Assembly: GCA_964529285.1 (NCBI GenBank)
Contig: CAZGWK010000010.1
Coordinates: 12,845-76,844 of the forward strand
DNA length: 64,000 bases
Direction: 5' to 3'
Origin: SURF-21 sp964529285
GTDB taxonomy: Bacteria > Actinomycetota > Geothermincolia > Geothermincolales > RBG-13-55-18
Part shown: one piece after another, positions 36,401-45,243 of the stretch
Layout: each line of letters begins with the position of its first letter
Position numbering within the stretch: the stretch's first letter is position 1
The notes under the pieces: model-generated
Seen by the model: only the letters and a program-made list of their open reading frames with translations
Databases searched by the model: none
Told to the model about the DNA's origin: nothing
Program-made: the position numbers and the translations under genes

Positions 36401-39365
36401 CGGCGGGAGTGTGGGGTGAAACCGGTCTAGACGTGCACATTCAAGGCAACGGCACCGCCTTCGACGAGACCTCTTACGCGGAGTTCAAGCCGCAGACCGG
36501 GCTTTTCGACGACATCACCGTGAACAGCACCACATACGTGAGCCCGACGGAGGTCATCTCCAATATCGACATCGCCGCGGGGGCCAGCGAGAGGTTGTAC
36601 AACGTACACGTGAAGACCCCGGGGGAGCAGTTCGAGCCCCTGCCGCTCGACGGCGCTTTCACCATCTGCGACGCGAAGATACACAGCGTGGACCCCTCCT
36701 CCTTCGCCCGCGGACATAGCGTGGACGTGGACATCACCGGCTACGAGACGCAGTTCATCGACGATCCCCAGACCGCAGTTGTGTTCGAACCCTCCGGCGG
36801 CATCACCGTCAACTCGATCAGCGTGACCGGCGCCACCCACGCCACGGCCAACATCACCATCGCCGCGGGGGCGCCGGCGACGTACAGAAAGGTGAACGTG
36901 ACCAACCCCGCCGTTCCGGATCCTCATCCCCTGAAGAGGGCCTTCAAGGTGCGCAATCCGGTGATCGATTCGGCGCACCCTTCCCAGGGCGTGCAGGGAC
37001 AGAGCCTGGTCATAGAGGTAGAGGGGCTGGAGACCGCCTTCGTCGACGGGCAGTCCTACGCTACCTTCGACCCCCCGGACGGCATATACAATATCTACAC
37101 CGTGGTATGGAGCGAACATTTCGCCAGCGTGATCTTTGATATCGACTTGGCGGCTCCCATCGTGCCCCGGGACGTGAACATAATCACCCCCTGTTCCGGT
37201 GTACCGGCCGAGGAGACCCCGCAGCCGCTCGCGGGAGGCCTGAACATCATCTCCGCCGCGCCCCATATAGACCTTATATCGGCAGACGGAGCGGTGGGAG
37301 ACGAGATCCTCATCCAGGGTTATAACTTCGGTTTCCTGCAGGGCAGCTCCTACGTCACCGTGGGTGGGGTGGACGCCACGGAATACACCCACTGGTCTAC
37401 GGGTGAGATAAAGGTCGAGGTGCCGGCCGGCGCTACCACCGGACCGCTCACGGTGACCACCACCTACGGCACCAGCAATGCCATGGACTTCACCGTCACC
37501 CCCGCGATAGACGGACTCGATCCCACCCTGGGAGCGGTGGGANNNNNNNNNNNNNNNNNNNNNNNNNNNNNNNNNNNNNNNNNNNNNNNNNNNNNNNNNN
37601 NNNNNNNNNNNNNNNNNNNNNNNNNNNNNNNNNNNNNNNNNNCTTCACCGTCACCCCCGCGATAGACGGACTCGATCCCACCCTGGGAGCGGTGGGAACG
37701 CAGGTGACGGTTACCGGCACCACCTTCGGGGATACGCAAGGTACCTCCTGCGTGGAGTTCAACGGCACCCAGGCGGCCGACTATGCCTCCTGGGCCGACG
37801 GGGAGATCGTGGTCTCCGTGCCGCCGGGAGCCACCTCCGGACCGGTGACCCTGACCACAACCGACGGCACCAGCAACGGGGTGGACTTCACCGTCACCCC
37901 CGCGATAGACGGACTCGATCCCGCCCTGGGAGCGGTGGGAACGCAGGTGACGGTTTCCGGCACCACCTTCGGGGATACGCAAGGTACCTCCTGCGTGGAG
38001 TTCAACGGCACCCAGGCGGCCGACTATGCCTCCTGGGCCGACGGGGAGATCGTGGTCTCCGTGCCGCCGGGGGCCACCTCCGGCCCGGTGACCGTGACCA
38101 CGACGGACGGGGAGAGCAACGCGGCGGGCTTCACCGTCACCCATTCCACCTGGTACTTCGCCGAGGGTTGCACCACGGGCGGTCTGGAGACCTGGATACT
38201 GGTGGAGAACCCCAATCCCGCCCCGGTGAACGTCTACCTGTCCTTCTATACCATGGAAGGTCTTTTCGAGCCAGCGGCCCTGCAGGGCTGGGAGGTCCCG
38301 GCAGAGACCCGCATCTCCTTCAATGTCGGGGCCTATATACAGGCTACCCACCTCTCGACGGTGGTCTCCTCGGAGGGTGGGCAGGTCTTCTGCGAGCGCT
38401 CCATGTACGGCGGCGGCCGCACCTGGGGGCACAACTCCATCGGCGCCACCTTCCCCGCCTCCGAATGGTACCTGGCCGAGGGCTGCAGCGAGGGGGGCAT
38501 GGAGACCTGGATACTGGTGCAGAACCCCAGCGCCGAGCCGGTGGAGGTCGCGCTGGAGTTCCAGACGGAGAATGGAGAGGTGCAGGGCCCCGTGGAGACC
38601 CTGCCCGGTCATACCCGCCGCAGCTTCAACGCCGCGGAATACGTGCAGAGCTACGATTTATCCACCCTGGTAACCGCCTCGGGCGGAGTGGTATGCGAGC
38701 GCTCCATGTACGGCGGCGACCGCACCTGGGGCCATAACTCCATCGGGACGAGCATGCCTTCGGAGACCTGGTACCTGCCCGAGGGCTGCAGCGAGGGGGG
38801 CATGGAGACCTGGGTCCTGGTACAGAACCCCGGAGACGAAGAGGTGGAGGCGCAGCTCACCTTCCATACCGGAGGGGGAGAGGTGGAGGGGCCATCCGGC
38901 GCCATACCTCCCCGCTCGCGGCAGTCCTTCCGGGTCAACGACTTCGTGGATTCCTTCCACGTCTCCACCCTGGTAACCGCCTCGGGAGACGTGGTCTGCG
39001 AGCGCTCCATGTACGGCGGCGGCCGCACCTGGGCCCACAACTCCATCGGCGTCATTGCGCCGGACGATGCATGGCACCTGGTCGAGGGCTGCACCGAAGG
39101 GGGCATGGAGACCTGGGTCCTGGTACAGAACCCCGGTGACAGCGAGGTGGAGGCGGAGATAATCTTCAGGACCGGGGCGGGAGATGTGCAGGGCCCAGAG
39201 GCGGTCATACCCGCCCATTCCCGCTTCACCTTCAACGTGGGCGATTTCGTATCGTCGTACGACGTATCGACCATAGTCGCCGCCTCGGGCGGAGTGGTGT
39301 GCGAGCGCTCCATGTACGGCGGCGGCCGCACCTGGGCCCACAATTCCGTAGCCTTCGCACCCTAG
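33472..39365 (+). CDS. Giant secreted beta-propeller/IPT/WYFAEG-repeat protein, interrupted by an assembly gap
   Basis: A signal peptide (MKRVSLTVLVVVISTLVCLS) is followed by about 18-20 repeats of roughly 43-50 residues with the core VWAVG[DE]xGTILHYDGxxW (residues about 40-870), as in Ycf48/BNR-type propellers. Next come four IPT-like domains of about 85 residues (starting IESCSPQTAPRG), then near-identical 81-residue IPT repeats around the N run, and four 101-105-residue modules starting W[YH][FL]xEGC[ST][ET]GG[LM]ETW. The frame differs on the two sides of the N run only because its length is arbitrary; identical repeat sequence on both sides shows one gene. No anchor or sorting signal is visible at the end. 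It is probably a cell-surface or extracellular adhesion or matrix protein. TAG 39363-39365 is directly joined to an inverted-repeat element. Confidence 0.85.
37543..37642. other. Assembly gap (100 N)
   Basis: A run of exactly 100 N lies inside the IPT repeat array. The sequences on both sides (CGATAGACGGACTCGATCCC and neighbours) are the same repeat, so the assembler could not bridge it; the true repeat number is unknown. Confidence 0.98.
37643..38128 (+). repeat. Near-identical 243-bp tandem repeats encoding IPT domains
   Basis: Units start at 37643, 37886 and 38129 with an exact 243-base period (81 codons), each opening with CTTCACCGTCACCC. The two complete copies differ at only a few bases. 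A partial copy precedes the N run. This degree of identity implies recent expansion or ongoing unequal exchange. Confidence 0.9.
38151..39365 (+). repeat. Four tandem WYFAEG-type modules
   Basis: Modules begin with the Trp codon at 38151, 38466, 38769 and 39072 (periods 315, 303 and 303 bases). Each ends with CERSMYGGGRTW or CERSMYGGDRTW and a short linker. They are homologous to the modules in the 4486-6807 protein. Confidence 0.85.
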
Positions 39366-39487
39366 GGGTCAGGTCTTGTTTTTTGCATACCCCGGTATGT
39401 AGCTGAATAACTTACACATGCCCGCCTCCAAGCAGGCACTCTATCAATATAACCATATTATGGTATGCAAAAAACAAGACCTGACAC
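39366..39487. repeat. GGGGTCAG inverted-repeat element between two convergent stop codons
   Basis: Arms 39368-39391 and 39462-39485 are perfect over 24 bases, with TCAGGTCTTGTTTTTTGCAT as core. The left end fuses to the TAG of the giant secreted protein (TAG then GGGTCAGG) and the right end fuses to the TAG of the DUF169 gene. It could form a bidirectional terminator of unusual length. Confidence 0.85.
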
Positions 39488-40311
39488 TATTGGTCTTTCC
39501 TCTCCTCGATCCTTTCTCGCAGGTACTGGAAGCCGGGGGTTATGCTCTCGGTGATGCCCGTGGGCAGCAGGGTGCGCACCGGCAGGCCCATGTTCAGGCG
39601 GCCACCGGTCTTGAAGAGGTCCTCCATTACCAAGGGAAGCAGGCTGCCGGGCATACCGACGGCTATCTCGTAATCGTAGGTGCCTGAGAAAGCGCGGTCG
39701 CCCATGCCCGGGATGACCACCTGGGGGATAGCGGTGATGAAAGGGATGAGGCCGCCTTTCATGCATGATTCCCCGAACCCCGCGAAGGTAGAAGTGGGAA
39801 AATTATCGCCTCTGTAGGACAGGGCGTGGATGATGTGGGTTACGTTCTCAGCGTTGCCATACACCAGCACCGTGTCGGGGATTACCTGCGTGGAGGGCAG
39901 CGGCGAGCTGATGAACCCGATATATTCTGACGCCCTCTCCAGGTTTTTCTCACCCATCATCTCCAATTCGAAGGCGCAGCGCTTCCTCTCCGCCTCCTCG
40001 CTTGAATGCCATCCCTGTCGTATCTGGCTCTGTACGAACTCCTCCCAGGGAACGTCCACCCAGCGGTGCCATACCGTTGACGGGACGCAGAAGTTATCCT
40101 CCTCGGCCATACCCACGGTCGCACCCCAGCGGCGGGAATACGTGAAGGCCTGGCACAGGCTCAGCTGCTGCCCGTTCGCAGACGGTCGCATGACGCCTTG
40201 CCCGAACTCCGAAGGGTCCTTCACGTACTTTATCGCCACCGGGTATGTGGCCAGGTGGAGACAGTCGAAGAGTTCCCGCCCCGCCTTCCTGTAGTTCTCA
40301 ATGTCCTCCAT
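39487..40311 (-). CDS. DUF169 domain-containing protein
   Basis: The 274-residue protein has the features of the DUF169 family: YPVAIKYVKDP near residue 22, LSLCQAFTYSRRWGATVGM with a conserved Cys, a FISSPL/VLVYGNAENVTHI middle and AIPQVVIPGMGDRAFSGTYDYEIAVGMP in the C-terminal half. The function of the family is not established. AAGGAGG lies about 11 bases before ATG 40311. The gene ends inside the inverted-repeat element. Confidence 0.85.
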   Translation of the reverse strand: MEDIENYRKAGRELFDCLHLATYPVAIKYVKDPSEFGQGVMRPSANGQQLSLCQAFTYSRRWGATVGMAEEDNFCVPSTVWHRWVDVPWEEFVQSQIRQGWHSSEEAERKRCAFELEMMGEKNLERASEYIGFISSPLPSTQVIPDTVLVYGNAENVTHIIHALSYRGDNFPTSTFAGFGESCMKGGLIPFITAIPQVVIPGMGDRAFSGTYDYEIAVGMPGSLLPLVMEDLFKTGGRLNMGLPVRTLLPTGITESITPGFQYLRERIEERKDQ

Positions 40312-40364
40312 TGGATAGCATCCTCCTTTTCTCCGCTAGCGCTTCAATCTAATTCTATCAGCTT

Positions 40365-40435
40365 GGGGTCAAATCTCTACTCTTGAACTAGTTGCCATAT
40401 ATTACCACTGCATTTAAATATTAAGATGTGACCCC
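40365..40435. repeat. GGGGTCA inverted-repeat element in a divergent promoter region
   Basis: GGGGTCAAATCT (40365-40376) pairs with AGATGTGACCCC (40424-40435) with one mismatch. It lies between the divergent DUF169 and SDR genes, so here the element is not at a gene end. Its loop is AT-rich and may contain promoter sequence. Confidence 0.65.
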
Positions 40436-40499
40436 ATTAGGTATACTACTGGTAGAGCGAGCGCGTTATTTGAAACGTTGTCTTTGAACGGGGGGGATG

Positions 40500-41315
40500 A
40501 TGAAGGATCTGCGGGACAAGGTGGTTCTGATCACGGGGGCGGCACGCGGCATGGGAAGGATGGATGCCCTGGCCTTCGCGCGAGAGGGATGCAGGGTAGT
40601 GATGACGGATGTAGATCTCAAGGGACTCGAGGAAACGACGCGCGAGATGGCGAACGACGGATACGAGGCCTGTCCTTTCGGGTTGGACGTCTCCGACCGC
40701 GACGCTTGCTTCCGCCTGGTGGAGAAAGTGGGGCGGGAGATCGGCCCCATAGAGGTACTGGTGAACAACGCCGGTGTCATGGAATGCGGCGAGTTCACGG
40801 GCATGTCCGAGCACCACTGGCGCAGGACCATGGAGGTGAACTTCCTGGGACAGGTGTGGATGATGCAGGCGGTTCTCCCGGGCATGCTGGCGCGCGGCGG
40901 GGGGCATATCGTCAACATGGCATCCCAGGCGGGAGTGATCGGGGGTGCTAAGATGAGCTCCTACTCCGCCAGCAAGCACGCGATCATGGGCTTGACCGAT
41001 TCCGTACGCCTGGAGCTGCGCGGTAGCGGGGTCAGGTTCACCGACGTCATCCCTGGCTTCGTGGATACCGGTATGGCCAGCGGTGCCGAGCCGCCGTTCA
41101 TCTCCCCCTGGGTGGACCCCGCCAGGGTCTCGGAAGCGATAGTCGATGCGGTGAAGAAGGGCCGTGAGGAGATCTGCAAACCAGCTTTTTCGGTACGCCT
41201 CTCAGCTTTCCTGCGCGGGCTGGGCTCTCCCAGACTTCTGGACGGCATCTACCGCATGTTAGGAGGGCACAAGGTCTTCGACACCTGGCGCAAGGACCCC
41301 GACCGCCCCTTCTAA
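40500..41315 (+). CDS. SDR-family NAD(P)-dependent oxidoreductase
   Basis: The 271-residue protein has the classical SDR set: TGAARGMGRMDALAF (nucleotide binding), VNNAGVME, the catalytic Ser in VNMASQAGVIGG and YSASKHA (Tyr-x3-Lys). The C-terminal part extends to RPF with a segment, PAFSVRLSAFLRGLG, common in lipid-related SDRs. The cofactor preference is not clear. Two adjacent ATGs (40497, 40500) follow a GGGGGG run; the second has better spacing. Its TAA is followed at once by an inverted-repeat element. Confidence 0.9.
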   Translation: MKDLRDKVVLITGAARGMGRMDALAFAREGCRVVMTDVDLKGLEETTREMANDGYEACPFGLDVSDRDACFRLVEKVGREIGPIEVLVNNAGVMECGEFTGMSEHHWRRTMEVNFLGQVWMMQAVLPGMLARGGGHIVNMASQAGVIGGAKMSSYSASKHAIMGLTDSVRLELRGSGVRFTDVIPGFVDTGMASGAEPPFISPWVDPARVSEAIVDAVKKGREEICKPAFSVRLSAFLRGLGSPRLLDGIYRMLGGHKVFDTWRKDPDRPF

Positions 41316-41316
41316 T

Positions 41317-41420
41317 GGGGTCAGCCCCGGACATGGGACATACGCCGGAAGTAAACATGCTTTAAAACCGACAAATCTTTAATATGTCCCATGTCCGGGG
41401 CTGACCCCATAATCGGGACA
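41317..41420. repeat. GGGGTCAG inverted-repeat element between convergent genes
   Basis: Arms 41317-41342 and 41383-41408 are perfect over 26 bases (GGGGTCAGCCCCGGACATGG then GACATA), followed by the tail ATAATCGGGACA. The left arm begins one base after the SDR stop codon; the tail ends six bases before the DUF3795 stop. Arms and tail match the element at 21875-21979; the 40-base loop does not. Confidence 0.85.
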
Positions 41421-41426
41421 CATCGT

Positions 41427-41885
41427 TCAGTCGATGTCTACGGGGATGCCGCAGCCGCGGCAGCGCCTGGCGCCGCGGAAGAGGACGTAGCCGCACTCGG
41501 GACAGTGGTAGCGCCCCTCCTCCATCTCCACCCACTTCTCGGTGCCGTGCTCCCTGCGGGTGGGGATGGCGCGCATCATCACCTTCTTGCCCACCGCATA
41601 GCCGAAGTCTTCTATGTATCCGCAGGGCCAGTCGTCGCATTGGTGGCAGCCCTCGATACCCTTCTCGGCGCAGCATTTACGGATGGGGCATGCTTCGCAC
41701 AGGATAAAGCGGTCGTCGGAAAGGCATCCCTTGCATCTCACCTGTTCCGTCGAGCTCAAGCCGTAGACCCCGAGGAGTTTGTTCTTGAACTTCTCGTTGT
41801 CGTCGCGGTCAGCGATGAGCACGGCGCAGACCCCGCAGTAGAGCCCGCAGGGGGCCAGCCAATCCTTCTCGATCTCCATCTTCAA
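41427..41885 (-). CDS. DUF3795 domain-containing Cys-rich protein
   Basis: The 152-residue protein begins with the DUF3795 signature APCGLYCGVCAV, continues with VRCKGC and CEACPIRKCCAEKGIEGCHQC, and ends with a zinc-ribbon HCPECGYVLFRGARRCRGCG. About 17 cysteines suggest zinc or Fe-S binding. The family has no established function. It overlaps the upstream VAO-type flavoprotein gene by four bases (ATGA), so the two proteins are produced together. Confidence 0.85.
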   Translation of the reverse strand: MKMEIEKDWLAPCGLYCGVCAVLIADRDDNEKFKNKLLGVYGLSSTEQVRCKGCLSDDRFILCEACPIRKCCAEKGIEGCHQCDDWPCGYIEDFGYAVGKKVMMRAIPTRREHGTEKWVEMEEGRYHCPECGYVLFRGARRCRGCGIPVDID

Positions 41886-43555
41886 TCATCCCCTTCAACA
41901 TCGTCGCTCACACCCAGTTCCTCCAGGCGGGGGGCCAGGAAGGCGGCCAGTTCTGGTTGCTTTGCGATGAATTCCCTGATCGTCTTCGCCGGGTCCAGCG
42001 AGATGTAGAACCCGGCATCGCTCACATCGTCGGGATCGAAGTTCTGCTTCACCTCGCGCAGCCGGTGGTGGTAGCCGCCGATGATGGGCCCGAAGAGCTC
42101 GGCACCGATGCTTCCGAGGGCGAAACCCAGGCCGGGTCCCAGGTTGTGATCGACCGTCGCCGCGAACGTCCCGGCGAGGTACTCGGTTGCACTCGCCATC
42201 ATCTCCGGGCTGCGCGGATCGTAGAGATACAGTTCCTCCTGGTGCCCGAAGCAGGTGCTGCCCTCGTAGATGCCTCCCCAGGAGTTGTCGGCCAGGTCGT
42301 CTATCAGCTTGCCCTGGTCGATGAAATCCTGCTTCAGCTCCGATGCCACCCTGGCTTGCAGTACCGGGTGGTCCCAGGCCTCCAGGGCGCCGAATGAGGT
42401 ACCGAAGCTGCCGCCGCGCCGGAAGACGAGCGGCGGCAGGGAAGTCCGGACGAAACCCCACCACATGAAGGAGTGCAGGGAGGGCATGGCGCTGAGATCA
42501 ATGCACAGGCCGCCGGTCTCCACGACGATCTTTTTCAGCACCTCCTCCTGGTAGTCGAACTCCTCGCGCGAGCCCGCGGCGATGAGGAACTGGAACATGT
42601 GCTGCTGCGAGCGCACCCCCGCCTTCAGCGACGGGTGCATCACTATCTTGTCCATCAATCTGGGCGCCATCACTGAGAGGAAGGCGCCAATGGAGTTCTT
42701 ACAGTGCATGTACCCGATCTCGGCGTTGCCTATCCTGTAGGAGGCCTCGGCGAAGGCCTCGAAGGAGGGGAAGACGCATATATAGAGCTTGCTGGTCTCG
42801 GGCACCTCGACGCGGGCGTCCATGAGCACGCCGTCCACGGCGGGCTCGGCCGGTCCCGGCCAGGGGAAGAGTTTTACCGCGCAGGAGGTGAACACGCCAA
42901 GACCGCCGCAGTTGCCGATGTAGCCCCTTGCGATTCCGCGCAGGCTGGGACCGGGGCCGTCGCCGCAGAACCACTCGAGCCCCGATCCCATGGTCCCGAT
43001 CCTCAGCAGCTCGCCGTCCGGGAGCACCCACTCCGTGGCCAGCAGGGTGCGGGCGCTGTAGGAGGTGGTGAGTCCCGACCAGCCGTAGCCGCAGAGAGAT
43101 GTGGCGCTGGCCAGGGGAGAGGTGCCGGAGCCTGCCCCGATGATATGGCAGTTCAGGCCGACCTTCATCGCCTCCGCCTGCAACTGGGCGCAGATGGCGT
43201 AGGGCTCCACCACGGCGAACATGTTCTTCTCGTCGATCTCGAGGATGCGGTCCATGCGGCGCAGGTCTATCTGGACCACGGCCTCGCCGCTCACCATGTT
43301 CCAGACCCCCCAGCCGGTGCACATGGCCTTGAACTGCAGGCCGCGTGCGTTGCAGATACGCACCACCGCCTGTACCTCGGCCGTGCTCCCGGGCAAGGCG
43401 ACCGCGACGGGGCGCTGGGGGCACCATCCGCTGGTCTGTCCCACTACTTCCGTGAAGGCCTGCCAGGCGTAGCCGTCCAGCACCGCGGGTTCGCGGGAGA
43501 CGTTGTCGGGACCGAGGGCCTCCTCAAGTTCTGCATAAGCATCATCCGTGAGCAT
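41882..43555 (-). CDS. FAD-binding oxidoreductase, VAO/FAD_binding_4 type
   Basis: The protein has the PCMH-type FAD domain: RPVAVALPGSTAEVQAVVRI, GWGVWNMVSGE, IIGAGSGTSPLASATSLCGY and RGIARGYIGNCGGLGVFTSC. It resembles 4-cresol dehydrogenase or alkyl-DHAP synthase relatives, about 557 residues. It probably oxidises a phenolic or alcoholic substrate, but the substrate is not defined. GGGGAGG lies eight bases before ATG 43555, so I choose this over GTG 43564. The DUF3795 partner is translationally coupled. Confidence 0.85.
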   Translation of the reverse strand: MLTDDAYAELEEALGPDNVSREPAVLDGYAWQAFTEVVGQTSGWCPQRPVAVALPGSTAEVQAVVRICNARGLQFKAMCTGWGVWNMVSGEAVVQIDLRRMDRILEIDEKNMFAVVEPYAICAQLQAEAMKVGLNCHIIGAGSGTSPLASATSLCGYGWSGLTTSYSARTLLATEWVLPDGELLRIGTMGSGLEWFCGDGPGPSLRGIARGYIGNCGGLGVFTSCAVKLFPWPGPAEPAVDGVLMDARVEVPETSKLYICVFPSFEAFAEASYRIGNAEIGYMHCKNSIGAFLSVMAPRLMDKIVMHPSLKAGVRSQQHMFQFLIAAGSREEFDYQEEVLKKIVVETGGLCIDLSAMPSLHSFMWWGFVRTSLPPLVFRRGGSFGTSFGALEAWDHPVLQARVASELKQDFIDQGKLIDDLADNSWGGIYEGSTCFGHQEELYLYDPRSPEMMASATEYLAGTFAATVDHNLGPGLGFALGSIGAELFGPIIGGYHHRLREVKQNFDPDDVSDAGFYISLDPAKTIREFIAKQPELAAFLAPRLEELGVSDDVEGDD

Positions 43556-43647
43556 TCGCCCCACCTCCCCTGGATGATAACCGGTAAATGGTCCGCGGCA
43601 CGCTCTCCTTTGCTCGCATCTAGCGTCAAAGCCAGGATCAGCGCGGA

Positions 43648-44583
43648 CTAAATCGCTTCTTCGCCTGCGGGCGCCCCCGCCTCCTTGCCGAAGAGCTCGG
43701 CTATACCGCCGATACTCCCCAGTATGCCGGATACCTCCAGGGGCAGGAATATCTTGCTGGCTTTGCCGTTGGCGACACGCGCCAGTGTATCGAGGTACCT
43801 TATGGCTATGAGGTCGTTGGTCGGGTCCCCTTCGTGGATGGCGCCGAAGACCGTCTTTATGGCCCCGGCCTCTCCCTCCGCCACCTCGATCAGTTCGTAC
43901 CTGCGGGCGTCAGCCACCTTCCGGATGGCCTCGGCCTGTCCCACCGCCCTCTGTATGTCGGCGTCCCGGTCGCCCTCGGCGCGCAGGATCTTGGCCTGCT
44001 TTTCCCCTTCGGATTCCAGGATGATGGCCCTGCGGTCGCGCTCGGCTTTCATCTGGCGGTGCATGGCCTCGGTCACGTCCTTGGGCGGCTCTATCCTCTG
44101 GATCTCGACCCGGCTGACCCTGGTCCCCCACTTGTCGGTGGCGTCGTCCAGTATCTCCCGCAGCTTGGTGTTGATGAGCTCGCGCGAGGTCAGGGCGTCA
44201 TCCAGGTCCAGGTCGCCGATGAGGTTACGCAGGGAGGTCTGGGCCAGCTTGGTGATGGCGGTATAGTAATCCGCCACGTTGTATGCGAACTTGTAAGGAT
44301 CGGTGACCTCGTAATAGACTACCGCGTCCACGGAGACCACCACGTTGTCCTTGCAGATGACCCCCTGCGGCGGAACGTCCTCCACCTGCTCCCTGATGTC
44401 TATCTTGGTGATTATCTCGAAAAAGGGGATGATGAAGGTGAGGCCGCTGTCGGCGGTGCGCTGGTACTTACCGAGCCTTTCCACCAGGCCCTTCTGGTAG
44501 GGCCGGATGATCCTTATACCCACGAACGCGACGATGAAGAGAACCCCCGCCACCGCCGCCAGGGCTACTATGAGGCCGGTCAT
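43648..44583 (-). CDS. SPFH-domain stomatin-like protein
   Basis: The 311-residue protein has one N-terminal membrane segment (about 4-26), the SPFH domain (IRPYQKGLVERLGKYQRTAD through VEIQRIEPP) and a charged coiled coil (RDRRAIILESEGEKQAKILR and following). This is the QmcA/stomatin family, which forms oligomeric membrane microdomain scaffolds. The nfeD-like gene lies 3 bases upstream in the same direction, the usual pairing. Confidence 0.92.
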   Translation of the reverse strand: MTGLIVALAAVAGVLFIVAFVGIRIIRPYQKGLVERLGKYQRTADSGLTFIIPFFEIITKIDIREQVEDVPPQGVICKDNVVVSVDAVVYYEVTDPYKFAYNVADYYTAITKLAQTSLRNLIGDLDLDDALTSRELINTKLREILDDATDKWGTRVSRVEIQRIEPPKDVTEAMHRQMKAERDRRAIILESEGEKQAKILRAEGDRDADIQRAVGQAEAIRKVADARRYELIEVAEGEAGAIKTVFGAIHEGDPTNDLIAIRYLDTLARVANGKASKIFLPLEVSGILGSIGGIAELFGKEAGAPAGEEAI

Positions 44584-44586
44584 GCA

Positions 44587-45024
44587 CTACTCCTTTCTCA
44601 CGATAAGGCGGGTACCCTCGATGCTTTCCACTATTATCCAGTCGCCTCTCTCGATGACCTCTCCGTCCGCGGACTCCGCCCGCCATTCCTCGCCCTCCAC
44701 CTTGACCAGCCCCTTGGTCTCGGCGTTGTCGATATCCACCAGGACCACCCCCTTCTTGCCCAGCAGCCTCTCGGCGCCGGCTTTGTAGGGAGGTTCCTTG
44801 GTGATCCTCTCGGAGAAGCGGCGGGAGCCGAGCACGCATACGAGGGTCACGGAGACGAATACAATCCACTGCCAGTAGGACGGAACGTCGAAGGCGGCGA
44901 CGAGCGCGGCGGCACCGGCCCCGATGCCGAACCAGAAGATGAAGAAACCGTGGGTGAATACCTCGGCGATGATGAACACCGCCGCGAAGATGAGCCAGAT
45001 CACCCACGGGTTCAAGTTATCCAT
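44587..45024 (-). CDS. Short NfeD-family protein
   Basis: The protein has about three or four membrane segments (residues 5-70) followed by a C-terminal OB-fold domain (AERLLGKKGVVLVDIDNAE to RLIVRKE). It lacks the N-terminal ClpP-like protease of long NfeD (NfeD1b-type). GGGTGG precedes ATG 45024. NfeD and stomatin proteins act together in membrane domain organisation or quality control. Confidence 0.9.
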   Translation of the reverse strand: MDNLNPWVIWLIFAAVFIIAEVFTHGFFIFWFGIGAGAAALVAAFDVPSYWQWIVFVSVTLVCVLGSRRFSERITKEPPYKAGAERLLGKKGVVLVDIDNAETKGLVKVEGEEWRAESADGEVIERGDWIIVESIEGTRLIVRKE

Positions 45025-45243
45025 GTTCCACCCCCCACAGCGCTGAAGCCCCATGCAACTGATAAACGACGCTTCGGCATGGAACTCGATTAGCTGCCGG
45101 ACCTGCGTTTCACCCAGCCATTTACCGTTGCTGATATTCTACCATCCCGCGGTGGGCGGAGGCAGACGTTGAGCGGCCCGGGACAGCCGCCTCCTGGTAG
45201 AATAAGTAGATCGAGAGGCGAGGCGAATGCGAGGAGGGCGGCG

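Noticed and set aside
33472..37665. Treating the secreted protein as ending at a stop just after the N run
   Set aside because: The stop appears only because the N run has an arbitrary length; the repeat sequence continues in another frame with the same protein.
37464..38612. A 382-codon minus-strand frame reading through the N run
   Set aside because: It is antisense to the IPT and WYFAEG repeats; repeat periodicity keeps both strands open.
41030..41050. GGGGTCAG in the SDR gene
   Set aside because: It is in frame inside conserved SDR sequence (SGVRFTDV), with no arm or neighbour of the element family, so it is coincidence.
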